Source: Flavimaribacter sediminis
GTDB lineage: Bacteria > Pseudomonadota > Alphaproteobacteria > Rhizobiales > Rhizobiaceae
Assembly: GCF_019492055.1 (NCBI RefSeq)
Contig: NZ_JAICBX010000006.1
Location: forward strand, 179,617 to 243,616
Direction: 5' to 3'
Length of the DNA: 64,000 nucleotides
Numbering within the stretch: position 1 is the stretch's first letter; each line of letters starts with the position of its first letter. Made by a program: the position numbers and the translations under genes. The notes under the pieces were generated by a model. It worked only from the letters and a program-made list of their open reading frames with translations. It made no database searches and was not told the DNA's origin. Of the stretch, positions 1 to 8,804 are shown piece after piece.

Positions 1-31
1 TTTCCAGTCGATAGGGAATGATATGCGGGCG

Positions 32-1726
32 TCATGGCTGGACACCGGCGTTTTGCGCCATCGCAAGCATGTCACTAAAGGCTGCGCTTCCTTCACCAAC
101 GGCTTTCGCCGCATTGCCGCCGTTCACAGCCAGTTCCGTCAGTGTTTTGATCTGATCAACCTGCTGCGACGCCGCTTCGGCCTGCCCTACGTCCTCGAGG
201 GGCTTGAACATGGACCGCGGGGCGCCGTGAATGTCCTGCGCTATGTCCAGCATTTCGTCGAGATCGAATCGCTCCAGAACCTGTGGCTTGCCGAATTTGG
301 CCATAGCGCCGGCCAGTTCGAGAACCCGCTGCATGCCAACGATTTCCCCGGCCCGTCGCAATTTGTCGAGCGGACCGGTAAAAGTGACGCCGATCTCATG
401 ACCCTGCAATCCGCCGGGCGCCGCAAGAGGCCGACCCGGCCGAAAGACGCCGCGACCTTCGAGAAGCGTGAACTCGCGATCGATCATCCGCGCCAGGCCT
501 TCCTGCAAGGAGAGACCGGACGGACCAAGCAGATCCCCCTTCTCCTGCGCGCGTATCGAGGCTTCCGTCGCCGTCATTTGTGGGTTCTGGATCAGGATCT
601 GCCACAAATTGACGTAAAGACTTTCGCGCAGCTGGTTGTGCTTCGCCTCGATGATGGCCCGCGCAAAATCCGGTCGCTGTTGCGTAACAATCGGCCGGAT
701 GAGCAATTCGCCCGTTTCACTCAGCAATCCCGGATTTGGCGCTCCCGGGTTGAGATTCGGAGGGTTGGTTGCGTCGTCACGCTGGGCTGTCGGCGGGTTC
801 ACCCATTGCTGGGTAGCGATGTATTCCTGCTTGGAAAGCATGTTGACGGATTTGATTTCAGCGAGCGCAAGCGCCACCGGCCCCTCGCAATAGGGGCCCT
901 GATTTTCACGGTTCCAGTGAAACACGATATAGGGAAAGCTCCGGTAGCCGCCCTTGCCGAGCAAATGCCGCTCGTCTCTCTCGACATAGTAGGAGACGAA
1001 ATCCATCCCATGGCGATCGTCATCCGGCTTTGGCATGACGCCGTGGAGAATGGTTACGGCGTCGTCCTGTCTCTTCGGATCGCGGGCGCAGTCACGCACC
1101 TTTGTCGAGCATCGCTCGCCCCACCGTTCGACGCATTGTCGCGCGGTGCGCGTGAAGACGCGGAAATTGGTGTCGACCACGCCTTCGAAATTCGCCGCGA
1201 GATAGTTTTCAAGCAATGGTATGTGGCGATAGGTCACCGGTGCGGCGAGCGTTCGCGCCGGCGCGTCTTCCACGTAGATCACGCTTGTCCCGAACGCCGC
1301 CCTGCCCTTCACCGCCGCCTTCCCGGCCAGCGCGAACCCGGATGATGGATTGTAGCGCATCCTGAACATGTAGCGTGTCAGTTCGTCGAACCATCGCAAC
1401 TCCGCATCGCTTGCCGCGCTCGCAAACGGTTCGCTGCTGCGAAGCGTATGCCATGTAGCGCTCGCCGGCATCACCAGCGAGATTTCACCCGCGGCCAGAC
1501 GATCGATCGCCATCAGCGATGTATGATCGTAGATGTTTGGCGCATTGTAAGACCCATAGGGCCTCGAGGCACCTCCCGCTTCGATCGCCGAAAGGATCGC
1601 CTGATGTTCAAGACCGGGCGCGACATAGCGCGAGATGTCGCGCCAGTGGCTTTCCCATGGCCGTCTCGCATTGGCGAGTTGTTCCAGACGCGCAAGCAAC
1701 GTCTCGACTGTCGGATCCTCTGACAT
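32..1726 (-). CDS. phage portal (head-to-tail connector) protein, T7 type
   Basis: 564-residue protein resembling the portal or head-tail connector of T7-like podoviruses (gp8 family). The portal forms the ring at the capsid vertex through which the terminase pumps DNA. The N-terminal region has the family look (RRPWESHWRDISRYVAPG near residues 22-39), and a central NMLSKQEYIATQQWVNPP segment is typical of the clip/stem part. Length fits the family (about 520-560). Translation probably starts at the ATG at 1726, behind a GAGGAG ribosome site five bases upstream; a TTG directly before it is less likely. Its ATG shares one base with the TGA of the upstream small gene, so the two are coupled. 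The stop lies 32 bases from the window edge, so the rest of the morphogenesis operon is outside. Confidence 0.85.
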   Translation of the reverse strand: MSEDPTVETLLARLEQLANARRPWESHWRDISRYVAPGLEHQAILSAIEAGGASRPYGSYNAPNIYDHTSLMAIDRLAAGEISLVMPASATWHTLRSSEPFASAASDAELRWFDELTRYMFRMRYNPSSGFALAGKAAVKGRAAFGTSVIYVEDAPARTLAAPVTYRHIPLLENYLAANFEGVVDTNFRVFTRTARQCVERWGERCSTKVRDCARDPKRQDDAVTILHGVMPKPDDDRHGMDFVSYYVERDERHLLGKGGYRSFPYIVFHWNRENQGPYCEGPVALALAEIKSVNMLSKQEYIATQQWVNPPTAQRDDATNPPNLNPGAPNPGLLSETGELLIRPIVTQQRPDFARAIIEAKHNQLRESLYVNLWQILIQNPQMTATEASIRAQEKGDLLGPSGLSLQEGLARMIDREFTLLEGRGVFRPGRPLAAPGGLQGHEIGVTFTGPLDKLRRAGEIVGMQRVLELAGAMAKFGKPQVLERFDLDEMLDIAQDIHGAPRSMFKPLEDVGQAEAASQQVDQIKTLTELAVNGGNAAKAVGEGSAAFSDMLAMAQNAGVQP

Positions 1727-1941
1727 CAAAGCTCCTCTTCAGAAGAGTGGTTCGTGCGCGCAGGCTCCACGAAGGACCCGAATGCGCTGTCGCCGAGCGC
1801 GGACGTGAATATGTTGGCGCTGGAGCCGCGGGCGCGTCGCCGGCGTCGGCGGGCTTCAGACAACAGGCTCGCGTCCGCTTCACGCTTGACCGGTTGCGGC
1901 GTGGTTGTCTTCGGTGTTTCGATTTTCGTGCTGAAGCACAT
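1726..1941 (-). CDS. small phage protein, unknown function
   Basis: 71-residue protein between the GNAT-like gene and the portal gene. The ATG at 1941 has a clear AGGAG ribosome site about eight bases upstream, which decides this start against longer in-frame options. The middle carries a run of arginines (SEARRRRRRARGSS, about residues 28-41) followed by an Ala/Gly/Ser-rich tail and an acidic end. Small Arg-rich proteins at this position are seen in T7-like packaging modules of alphaproteobacterial phages, where their role is not well defined; it could be a structural or scaffold-type component, which is inference. It overlaps the end of the GNAT-like gene by 62 bases in another frame and ends one base into the portal start codon. 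Confidence 0.65.
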   Translation of the reverse strand: MCFSTKIETPKTTTPQPVKREADASLLSEARRRRRRARGSSANIFTSALGDSAFGSFVEPARTNHSSEEEL

Positions 1942-2449
1942 GGCCCCATCTCCTGTAGACTGATGCAGGCACGCCGCCGCGCACCCATTCGTAAAGTAAG
2001 AAACGCTCGCCATTTCTGCCCCATTGCTCGAGGGCGCATCGTCGCCTGGCGCCGGTTGCCTCCAGCCAGCGATGCGCAGCGGTGTGGCTGTCGATCGATC
2101 GCGCCTCGATGCGGCGAATGCCGCCTGCGTTCCAGGCGTCGACCAGTTCGCGAAAGACGAAACGCGTGACGGCGGGAATGCAGCGTTCGAAACCGCATGC
2201 GCCATAGGCCCAGGCGCTCAGAACGCCCTCGCTGATCGGCGCAAACCCGAACGCGCCGGATGGCTGGCCGCCTCGCAGGACGACGAAGGCTTCACCAGCC
2301 GCGAGGCCGCTTGCGGCAATCGCCGCCGGCTTGGCGTCTGGCGGAACCTGACATCGGATTTCGCTTCTGTCGTCTGGCCGCAAATTGGCGACGATATAGG
2401 ACACATCGCGCAATGTGGCCGGAACGATCGCTACCGCGCCTCTCGACAT
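1880..2449 (-). CDS. GNAT-like phage protein
   Basis: 189-residue protein whose second half resembles the C-terminal part of GNAT N-acetyltransferases (strand-helix with NAGGIRRIEARSIDSH and RWLEATGAR). Homologous proteins sit between terminase and portal genes in many T7-like prophages and are often annotated as acetyltransferase or internal virion protein; whether they acetylate anything is unknown. The acetyl-CoA binding loop (R/Q-x-x-G-x-G/A) is not evident. The ATG at 2449 is five bases after the stop of the 88-residue gene; an in-frame ATG at 2524 inside that gene would add 25 residues and is less likely. The upstream ribosome site is weak, so coupling to the preceding gene is likely. 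Confidence 0.6.
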   Translation of the reverse strand: MSRGAVAIVPATLRDVSYIVANLRPDDRSEIRCQVPPDAKPAAIAASGLAAGEAFVVLRGGQPSGAFGFAPISEGVLSAWAYGACGFERCIPAVTRFVFRELVDAWNAGGIRRIEARSIDSHTAAHRWLEATGARRRCALEQWGRNGERFLLYEWVRGGVPASVYRRWGHVLQHENRNTEDNHAATGQA

Positions 2450-2454
2450 GGCCG

Positions 2455-2721
2455 CTATCGCCTGCGTTTTTCCAGCACCTGCACATCGCAGGATCCGGAG
2501 GCGACGTCCACGCGCACCCAGCACGGCGCGCCGACATCGATTGGCACAAGTCTTTCGTCGGTGATCGTCGCGCCGTCGCCGGATTTGACGTAGATGTCCT
2601 CGCCAATGCTCAGCTTGATTTCGCAGGACAGGCCGGCGGCGTTGCTGATCGCCACGGCGCCGACGCCGTCGGCCAGTTCCACCGGCAGGCTTTGCGCGGT
2701 GACGCCAGTTTCATAACTCAT
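2455..2721 (-). CDS. small phage protein, unknown function
   Basis: 88-residue protein of mostly beta-strand character with a basic C terminus (VLEKRRR). No family is recognised. It follows the terminase gene by 48 bases on the same strand and precedes the GNAT-like gene by five bases, so it belongs to the packaging/head operon. The ATG at 2721 has a purine-rich GGAAGGA site about seven bases upstream. A short beta-rich protein here could be a head decoration or completion protein, but nothing in the sequence proves that. Confidence 0.6.
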   Translation of the reverse strand: MSYETGVTAQSLPVELADGVGAVAISNAAGLSCEIKLSIGEDIYVKSGDGATITDERLVPIDVGAPCWVRVDVASGSCDVQVLEKRRR

Positions 2722-2769
2722 TCTTGATTCCTTCCCGTTGAGAACAGTGTCTTGTCGGACGAAAGTCGC

Positions 2770-4050
2770 CTACCAGCCTTGCAGGGGATCGAATCCCGAA
2801 GGACTGACCTGCAGGCCGGCGCTTGCCTTCAGTCGCTCGTGATGGACGGTTTCCGCAAAGGTCAGCGCCAGCGCGTCCGCTATGTCGGGCGACAAGAGCC
2901 CGCGCCGCTTCATGTCTTCCTTCTTTTCTATCTGGATCCGGTTTCTCGCGTCGAAACTGTATTCTGGAGACTGCAGGTCGATCATCAATTCGTCATCATC
3001 CGGTATGTCTCCGATATCGCGCAGCCAGTCGCGCATGCGCGACCACATTTCGGCGCGCTTGTTCCTGAAACGGAGACTGTTTGAAGCCCGCGAGCCTCCG
3101 TTGACATCAATGACTTTCAATCCCAGTTGACGCAGTCGGTCGACCACCCCGCCTCCAACGCCCACGCCATCAACGAAGATGGCGTTCGGTTTCTCCAAAA
3201 CGGCGATCTCGCTGACCTTTCCCGCCGTCTGCATCAGGTCGAGCGTCGACCAGCGCCAGATCCGGGCAAGCTTGTAGGCGTGGCGCGCCACCAGCACGGT
3301 TCTGTCGTCTCCGAAGCGCGCGACGTCCAGCCCCATGATCCTTGGACCTTCAGGCGAGGCGCTTTGCCTGTCTCGCGCAGCAGCGACAGTCTCGCGAGCA
3401 ATGAATTGCATGTCAGAGAGGTTGCGGTAATCGCCCAGCCACACATGCTCGTATTTGTTCTGGTCAAACGCCCGGTCACGCTCCATGTCCGCCCTCAAAA
3501 CGTCCGGAAAGAACGGATTGTCGGTGTAGTTTGCCCGAACGACGACGGCGTCTTTCGGCTTTTGCCGACGCAGGAAGCGGTCGATCGGATCCGTCGGACT
3601 TTCAGGGTTCCAGGAAAACCACAACTCGCTCCCCGGACTGCGGATCGTTGGAATGAGCAGATCCAGGCTCTTCTGGCTGACGGTTTGCGCCTCCTCGATC
3701 CACGCAATGTTGAACCCTTCCAGGGACTTGATGGAATGGGCGTTGTGGTGCTTCAGTCCCCGGAACGCAAACAGGCTGTCGTTGGGACCCCGGATTTGCG
3801 TTTCGGTGACGTCGAAAAACGCCTCAAGCCCGAAATCCGCTATCTTGTCTTCGATCAGTTGCTTGACCGAATCCCGGATCGAGTTCTGTGTTTCTCGCAG
3901 GCATACGGCCCTCACCTTTCCGTCAAGCGCCCTGAGGCACAACAATCCTCCAAAAAAATGTGACTTTCCGCTGCCACGTCCGCCCCACGCGCCTTTGAAA
4001 CGCGACTGACCGACGAGGGGCCGAAACACCTCGGGAAACTTGATTTTCAT
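2770..4050 (-). CDS. terL: phage terminase large subunit (PBSX/Terminase_3 type)
   Basis: 426-residue DNA-packaging motor. The N-terminal ATPase domain has Walker A GGRGSGKS at residues 23-30 and Walker B followed by the catalytic glutamate pair in IAWIEEAQ (about 115-122). The C-terminal RNase-H-like nuclease has its first aspartates in GLDVARFGDD (about 240-249) and a later acidic DGVGVGGG segment. The length and motif spacing fit complete large terminases. No small terminase gene is seen upstream in this window; the 314 bases before it are non-coding on this strand. The ATG at 4050 lacks a good ribosome site, so the exact start is less certain than the gene itself. It is the first gene of the minus-strand phage operon seen here. 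Confidence 0.9.
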   Translation of the reverse strand: MKIKFPEVFRPLVGQSRFKGAWGGRGSGKSHFFGGLLCLRALDGKVRAVCLRETQNSIRDSVKQLIEDKIADFGLEAFFDVTETQIRGPNDSLFAFRGLKHHNAHSIKSLEGFNIAWIEEAQTVSQKSLDLLIPTIRSPGSELWFSWNPESPTDPIDRFLRRQKPKDAVVVRANYTDNPFFPDVLRADMERDRAFDQNKYEHVWLGDYRNLSDMQFIARETVAAARDRQSASPEGPRIMGLDVARFGDDRTVLVARHAYKLARIWRWSTLDLMQTAGKVSEIAVLEKPNAIFVDGVGVGGGVVDRLRQLGLKVIDVNGGSRASNSLRFRNKRAEMWSRMRDWLRDIGDIPDDDELMIDLQSPEYSFDARNRIQIEKKEDMKRRGLLSPDIADALALTFAETVHHERLKASAGLQVSPSGFDPLQGW

Positions 4051-4364
4051 TGCGCTGACTGGGTGTGCGGATCACCCCTGATGTTGGGAGAGCGCGTTGC
4101 GTTTGCGCATTGATCCGATGTTACTTTCGATGAGGAACTTATACGGTATTTTCGGACAAAATGGAATGGAAGCTGCGCCGCTGCAAACCGGGATCACAGC
4201 AAACCGTACCTGCAACCGAATGAAATCACGACGTTATTCTTGATGTTTCTTTACGGTGTGGATTGCAGATCCTATGGAGTCAGTGCATTTTCATGCCCGA
4301 GCGAGGCGATTATCTCGAACTGTAACAGGGAAATAAGAGTTGATTTTTACCGGTCTGTCTGGAA
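4051..4364. other. intergenic region at the inner edge of the prophage segment
   Basis: 314 bases between the divergent terminase and the first non-phage gene. It must hold the promoters for both directions, but I see no convincing -35/-10 pair, no tRNA gene and no obvious attachment-site repeat. Without the other end of the prophage an att site cannot be defined. Confidence 0.4.
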
Positions 4365-5651
4365 GTGAACGTGCTGTCTGGGCCGGATGACTCGCCGATG
4401 AACATGCAATCAGGACGCCACGGAGATAAGCAAGCGCAGTATTCTGCGGAAGCGCGTCGGCGTTTCGTCAGCGACAGGGTCGCTACGCGACTGGTTCTCA
4501 ATTTTTCCGGTTTCGAAAACACCAGCGTTCATGCGCTCGTTGATCGCCTCGCCCGTTGCGCGGAAAAGACCGGCAGCGTGTTCGGATTCACGGTGGAGCG
4601 TTCGCCCAAGGACGCGCGCGAAGCCGATCATATGAGCGTCACGGATTTCCGCTCTCAGGGATCGGATTGGCGCGTTGACACGAGGCTCGTGCAGTTCGGA
4701 TGGTTCGACATCGTGGCGGAATACGAGAACTCGCCCTATCCGGCGGGTTTCCTGGCGAACTTTGTCAAATATCTTGCTTTCTTCGCAGATGGCACGGTGC
4801 TGCGATACATGCGCACCAGCAAACTGTACTTTCTCTTCTCCATCTATCCGCTTGTCCTGGCGGTTATTCTTGCTGCGGCAAGCCTTATGGCCGTGCGTTG
4901 GATCGCAGACTGGCTGGGGCTGACGAACTGGCTGGTCCCGCCAGCAGCCATCGTCTTCTGGCTTATTATGTGCCGCTGGCCTGGACGCTTTTTCTACATG
5001 CCGCTTACGATCAGCGACTGGGGATTCGCCCGGGATATGGTCAACCGAAGCAATCCCAAGATCGATGATCGCATGGGTCTGTTCGCCAGACGCGTCGCCG
5101 AGGAAATCGCTTCGTCCACACATGATGAAATCGTTATCTCCACCCACAGCTTCGGGAGCCTCTGGGCTATTGGCGCGCTCACACGCGCGCTTGAAGAAAA
5201 CCCGTCGTTGCTGGAAGGCAAGAAACTGCGATTCCTGGCGCTCGGCTCAAGCCATCTCAAGATTGCGCTGAGCCCCAAAGCGTCATGGATGAGAGATCAA
5301 TTGAAAAGGGTGCTCTCGGAGCCCGCGCTTTTCTGGCACGAATTCCAGTCGAAGGACGACGCCATCGCCTTCTACAAGTCAGACCCGTTCAAGCCCGCCG
5401 GTCTGTCTGGCGACCCCGATCGATACAAGATTGATCGCGTCCGTTTCAAGCGGGGCATGACGCCGGCCCGCTACCGGCACATGAAACGCTCGCTCTATCG
5501 CACCCATGGCCAATATGTGCGCTATTACGACAATCCCGTCGATTTCGATTTCGGGATACGGCTGTTCGGACCGTTTGACACAAGGTCACTTGCCGCAACG
5601 CCGCACATCGTCAAATTGCTCGCATCTGACCAAAAGGCTCGGCCGGGATAG
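4365..5651 (+). CDS. membrane-anchored alpha/beta-hydrolase-like protein
   Basis: About 428 residues. A soluble N-terminal part is followed by two hydrophobic segments (about residues 145-170 and 178-200) and a C-terminal domain in which VISTHSFGS (around residue 255) looks like a lipase or hydrolase nucleophile elbow, with serine in the G/S-x-S-x-G position. It is thus probably a membrane-tethered serine hydrolase of unknown substrate. The start is uncertain: GTG at 4365, GTG at 4371 (GGAAG five bases upstream) or ATG at 4398 are possible. The next gene starts five bases after its stop, so the two form an operon. It is the first of several hydrolase-fold genes in the following 5 kb. Confidence 0.6.
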   Translation: MNVLSGPDDSPMNMQSGRHGDKQAQYSAEARRRFVSDRVATRLVLNFSGFENTSVHALVDRLARCAEKTGSVFGFTVERSPKDAREADHMSVTDFRSQGSDWRVDTRLVQFGWFDIVAEYENSPYPAGFLANFVKYLAFFADGTVLRYMRTSKLYFLFSIYPLVLAVILAAASLMAVRWIADWLGLTNWLVPPAAIVFWLIMCRWPGRFFYMPLTISDWGFARDMVNRSNPKIDDRMGLFARRVAEEIASSTHDEIVISTHSFGSLWAIGALTRALEENPSLLEGKKLRFLALGSSHLKIALSPKASWMRDQLKRVLSEPALFWHEFQSKDDAIAFYKSDPFKPAGLSGDPDRYKIDRVRFKRGMTPARYRHMKRSLYRTHGQYVRYYDNPVDFDFGIRLFGPFDTRSLAATPHIVKLLASDQKARPG

Positions 5652-5656
5652 CGCAT

Positions 5657-6253
5657 ATGTCATCAATTGACTGGTCTTTGGCGGGCAAAACCGTCTGGTG
5701 GATATTCATCGCCGTATGGGTGGCCTTGAGATGGCGGCCGAACGTCCGCGCGCGTCGTCATCGCGTCAAGCAAAGCAAGCGTAGCCTGAGGGAGAATATT
5801 TCCCTGGTGATTTCCTTCAGCGGCCTGTTTCTTGTGCCGGTCATCTGGATGTCGACGCGGTGGTTTCGGCCCTTCAATCATGACATAGGGCCGTTTTCGA
5901 TCGCCGTCGGGACGATCCTTTTGATCGTGTCGCTCATACTGTTCCATATGACCCACAAGGCGCTCGGCACGATGTGGTCGAACAGCCTTGACCTGCGGAC
6001 CGGCCACCAACTCATCACCACTTCGATCTACACGCACCTGCGCCACCCCATGTATACGGCCTTCTGGGTCTGGGCGCTTGCGCAGCCATTCCTCTTCGCG
6101 AACTGGATTTCGGGACTATCAGGAATCGTCGGATTCGGCGCACTGTTTTTCCTGCGCGTCGGCACTGAAGAAGAGATGATGGAGGCTGAATTCGGGGAAG
6201 AGTATCGTTCATACGTTAAACGAACAAAAAAGATCATTCCTTGGATCTACTAA
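5657..6253 (+). CDS. isoprenylcysteine carboxyl methyltransferase-like membrane protein
   Basis: 198-residue multi-spanning protein of the ICMT/phospholipid-methyltransferase superfamily. The C-terminal signature is clear: RHPMY in the cofactor-binding loop, then a hydrophobic helix pair, then EEEMMEAEFGEEYRSY. In bacteria such proteins methylate small hydrophobic or lipid substrates, usually unknown. About four hydrophobic segments are visible before and within the catalytic part. It follows the hydrolase gene by five bases, suggesting a joint role at the membrane, perhaps acting on lipids, which is inference. The gene ends shortly before a promoter-like AT-rich stretch. Confidence 0.75.
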   Translation: MSSIDWSLAGKTVWWIFIAVWVALRWRPNVRARRHRVKQSKRSLRENISLVISFSGLFLVPVIWMSTRWFRPFNHDIGPFSIAVGTILLIVSLILFHMTHKALGTMWSNSLDLRTGHQLITTSIYTHLRHPMYTAFWVWALAQPFLFANWISGLSGIVGFGALFFLRVGTEEEMMEAEFGEEYRSYVKRTKKIIPWIY

Positions 6254-6299
6254 GTCCTTAAACAAGCGGACTGCCTTCTTTCAATTTTGATGACAATTG

Positions 6300-6305
6300 T
6301 ATAAT
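6300..6305 (+). promoter_or_regulatory. candidate -10 element
   Basis: A perfect TATAAT at 6300-6305 lies in an AT-rich stretch about 130 bases before the start of the secreted hydrolase-like gene. The -35 region 17 bases upstream (around 6277-6282) is poor, so this is only a candidate. Confidence 0.3.
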
Positions 6306-6434
6306 AAATACCAGCCCGGGACTTACAAAATCCCGCTCTGATAGTAGTTCTACAACCGCACTTGCGCTATTGTCGAAGCAATGCGCGGTAAGTCATGCCG
6401 TCACGTCGGGGGACGATTGAGAGGGGTACGCTCT

Positions 6435-7127
6435 ATGCTTGGCATCGTGAAGACGATGAAATCTGTGCTTGGCGCCATTTGCGCTGCAACACTTGTGGTT
6501 GCACTATCTATACCTGCAAGCTTTGCAGAGAACGACAGCAACTACACAAACCGTCAGACCCGTGACACCACAAATCACAGCTACAGCAGCGCCAAGAACC
6601 GGAAAGTGGATCCCCGCACCGGCGAAGTGTATCTGCTGCGTGGTCTCGCCAACATCTTTTCCCTCGGCATGGACGAAATAGAAAAAAAGATGGAAGCCCG
6701 CGGGCTGAACGCCAGGACCTTCAATCACAGCGGTTGGAAATCCGTTGCAAACGATATTGTGCGTCGGTCGAAAGACAAGAAGGTGTCTTATCCTATTGTG
6801 ATCGCCGGCCACTCGCTTGGCGCCAACAGTTCCGTATCGATGGCCAACTACCTTGCCGATAACGGTCTGGAGGTTGCCCTTGTTGTCGCCTATGATCCGA
6901 CGATCAAGCGGACCGTCGGCAAGAACATTGATAACGTCATCAATTTCTATGTGCCAAACGCCACCGATTCCAACGCCATCACCAAGGGACCGGGCTTCAA
7001 GGGAAGTCTGAAAAACGTTGATATCTCCGACATGAAGAATGTTGGCCACATGAATCTGGAAAAGAATCCGAAGCTGCAGGACGAACTGGTGAACCGTGTC
7101 CTGAAAATAACACGCGCCAAAAAGTAG
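6435..7127 (+). CDS. secreted alpha/beta-hydrolase-like protein
   Basis: About 230 residues with an N-terminal signal peptide (hydrophobic core followed by ASFAEN). The central IAGHSLGAN motif is the nucleophile elbow of a serine hydrolase of the lipase/thioesterase type; the protein is shorter than most true lipases. Start: the ATG at 6435 has GAGGGG about eight bases upstream and gives a proper signal peptide, whereas a longer in-frame start at 6381 would put an arginine-rich extension in front; ATG at 6456 is also possible. It probably acts in the periplasm. The substrate is unknown. It ends three bases before the stop of the convergent lyase gene. Confidence 0.65.
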   Translation: MLGIVKTMKSVLGAICAATLVVALSIPASFAENDSNYTNRQTRDTTNHSYSSAKNRKVDPRTGEVYLLRGLANIFSLGMDEIEKKMEARGLNARTFNHSGWKSVANDIVRRSKDKKVSYPIVIAGHSLGANSSVSMANYLADNGLEVALVVAYDPTIKRTVGKNIDNVINFYVPNATDSNAITKGPGFKGSLKNVDISDMKNVGHMNLEKNPKLQDELVNRVLKITRAKK

Positions 7128-7130
7128 CTT

Positions 7131-7967
7131 CTACCCCCCTTCGCCCTTTCCGGCCATGAACCGCAACGCTGCGGCATGGGGCAAAGCGTCGTCGGCATAG
7201 GCGAAGGTTCCGCTGTTCAACACCTCTTCCGCCGCGCGAACCAGTCCGCCGAGGGCTGCGCGCGCAAAAGATCCGCCGACGCTGATGCGCTTGACGCCGG
7301 CCTGCGCGAGAACGCCAACCGACCATGTCGGACCTGACAATCCCATGACAACATTCACAGGTTTGTTGACGGATTCGCAGACGGCGCGAATGGCGGCGAG
7401 ATCGGGCAGCCCCGGCGCGTAGAGCACATCGGCGCCGGCTTTCTCGAAAGCCTGCAGACGCCGGATCGTATCGTCAAGTTCCGGCCGTCCATGAAGATAA
7501 TTTTCGCTGCGAGCCGTCAGGAGAAAGTTCTGTCCCCTGCCCGCTTCGACACAGGCGGAGATTCGATCAACGGCCAGTTCGAAATCGTAAATGGGTTTGT
7601 CGGTATTGCCCGTCGCGTCCTCGATGGTGCAACCGACGAGGCCCGCGGCGATAGCCCCTCCGATGATCGATGCGCAGTCTTCAGGGGATTCGGCAAAACC
7701 GTTTTCCAGGTCCGCGGAGACGGGCAGCGACGTCGCATCGACGATCTCTTTGGCGTTGGCAAGCATCGTTTCCCGATCGAGACGATTGCTGGAATCGCGT
7801 TCGCCGATCGCAAAGGCCAGTCCGGCGGATGTCGTGGCGAGCGCTTTGAAGCCAAGTGCGTCCAGTATTTTCGCGGATCCGGCATTCCATGCATTCGCGA
7901 TGACGAAGCACCCCTCCTGGGCGTGCAATCTTGCAAAAGCGTCGAATTTTTCCTGACGTGTCGGCAT
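7131..7967 (-). CDS. isocitrate lyase / PEP mutase family protein
   Basis: 278-residue TIM-barrel protein of the isocitrate lyase/phosphoenolpyruvate mutase superfamily, a family that makes or breaks C-C or C-P bonds next to carboxylates using Mg2+. Visible family segments are NAWNAGSAKILDALGF near the N terminus, SADLENGFAESPED (metal-binding acidic loop) and CTIEDATG. The isocitrate lyase KKCGH motif is absent, so it belongs to the carboxyphosphonoenolpyruvate or oxaloacetate-decarboxylase-like group of unknown substrate. The ATG at 7967 with GGAG upstream and the start of the conserved fold argue for this start rather than 8042. It stands alone, convergent with the preceding hydrolase. Confidence 0.8.
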   Translation of the reverse strand: MPTRQEKFDAFARLHAQEGCFVIANAWNAGSAKILDALGFKALATTSAGLAFAIGERDSSNRLDRETMLANAKEIVDATSLPVSADLENGFAESPEDCASIIGGAIAAGLVGCTIEDATGNTDKPIYDFELAVDRISACVEAGRGQNFLLTARSENYLHGRPELDDTIRRLQAFEKAGADVLYAPGLPDLAAIRAVCESVNKPVNVVMGLSGPTWSVGVLAQAGVKRISVGGSFARAALGGLVRAAEEVLNSGTFAYADDALPHAAALRFMAGKGEGG

Positions 7968-8156
7968 GCCTGCACTCTCCGGTTGCAATACGCACCTGAA
8001 CATATCAGGAACATCTGAATGCTGCAAGCAGGAACGAGACAATAGATTACATGGCTTGCGTCGTAGAAATATGTCAAAGAAGATTTGCCTGTCCTATTGT
8101 ACGCGACGATAGAAAGGGACAGCTACTGTCTTCTGCTGTGAGTTGCCGGTACGCAA

Positions 8157-8804
8157 ATGGATTTTACCGACCTGATACAATTGCTGCACCACATCTGGTC
8201 CGGGGCGTTGCGGTTTGACCCGCAAATCTACGATCCGTCCGGCATGGATGACGCAACGCGTTTCGTATCCGTTCTGATCGTCATCCTGGCGGGCGCGTCG
8301 ATTCTCATCGGCCAGTGCTTCGCCCTGTTTCTTGTGTCGGCGTCCCCCGTCGGATTTCTGCTCGGCCTTCTTTTCAATGGACTGTCGCTGGCCATACGTC
8401 TCGGCGTCTGGATGGCCGCGTCAGTGATGGTCGCCAGCCTGTTCTTCGATACGGTTCTGCCGCCCTGGAACTTCATCTCCATCATCTTCATAGCGACGTC
8501 GCCTCTTGTGTTCGGTTTTCTCGCGGTCTTGCCGAGCGTCGGCAACGTCGTTCTGTTCGTTCTGTACGGCTGGACGACGCTGAACATGATGTACGGCATG
8601 TTTTACGCCGCGAAGGTGCCCTTCCTGTCCGGCGCGCTGTGCGCGCTTTCCGGATGGATTGTGATGAGCCTGGTCGAGCGCCTGTTCTTTTCCAGGAGCC
8701 GCGCCGCACATAGTGGCGGGTTCCTTTTTGCAAGTCGAAGACTGTCGCGTTATTCGTCAGAACAGATCGCCGACTACGTCAAGCAACGGATAATGAACCG
8801 ATGA
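8157..8804 (+). CDS. integral membrane protein, unknown function
   Basis: 215 residues with four to five strongly hydrophobic segments between about residues 35 and 180, and a basic cytoplasmic-looking C terminus. I do not recognise the family. Its last four bases (ATGA) overlap the start of the following hydrolase gene, so the two are translated together and probably work together at the inner membrane. Confidence 0.6.
   Translation: MDFTDLIQLLHHIWSGALRFDPQIYDPSGMDDATRFVSVLIVILAGASILIGQCFALFLVSASPVGFLLGLLFNGLSLAIRLGVWMAASVMVASLFFDTVLPPWNFISIIFIATSPLVFGFLAVLPSVGNVVLFVLYGWTTLNMMYGMFYAAKVPFLSGALCALSGWIVMSLVERLFFSRSRAAHSGGFLFASRRLSRYSSEQIADYVKQRIMNR

Noticed and set aside
23..1345. Long open frame (440 residues) on the plus strand over the portal gene
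   Set aside because: It mirrors a real portal gene on the minus strand; no ribosome site, no family resemblance and Arg-rich composition typical of antisense frames in GC-rich DNA.
4051..4364. Search for a prophage attachment site or tRNA gene at the phage boundary
   Set aside because: No tRNA-like sequence and no repeat that could be matched, because the other prophage end is outside the window.
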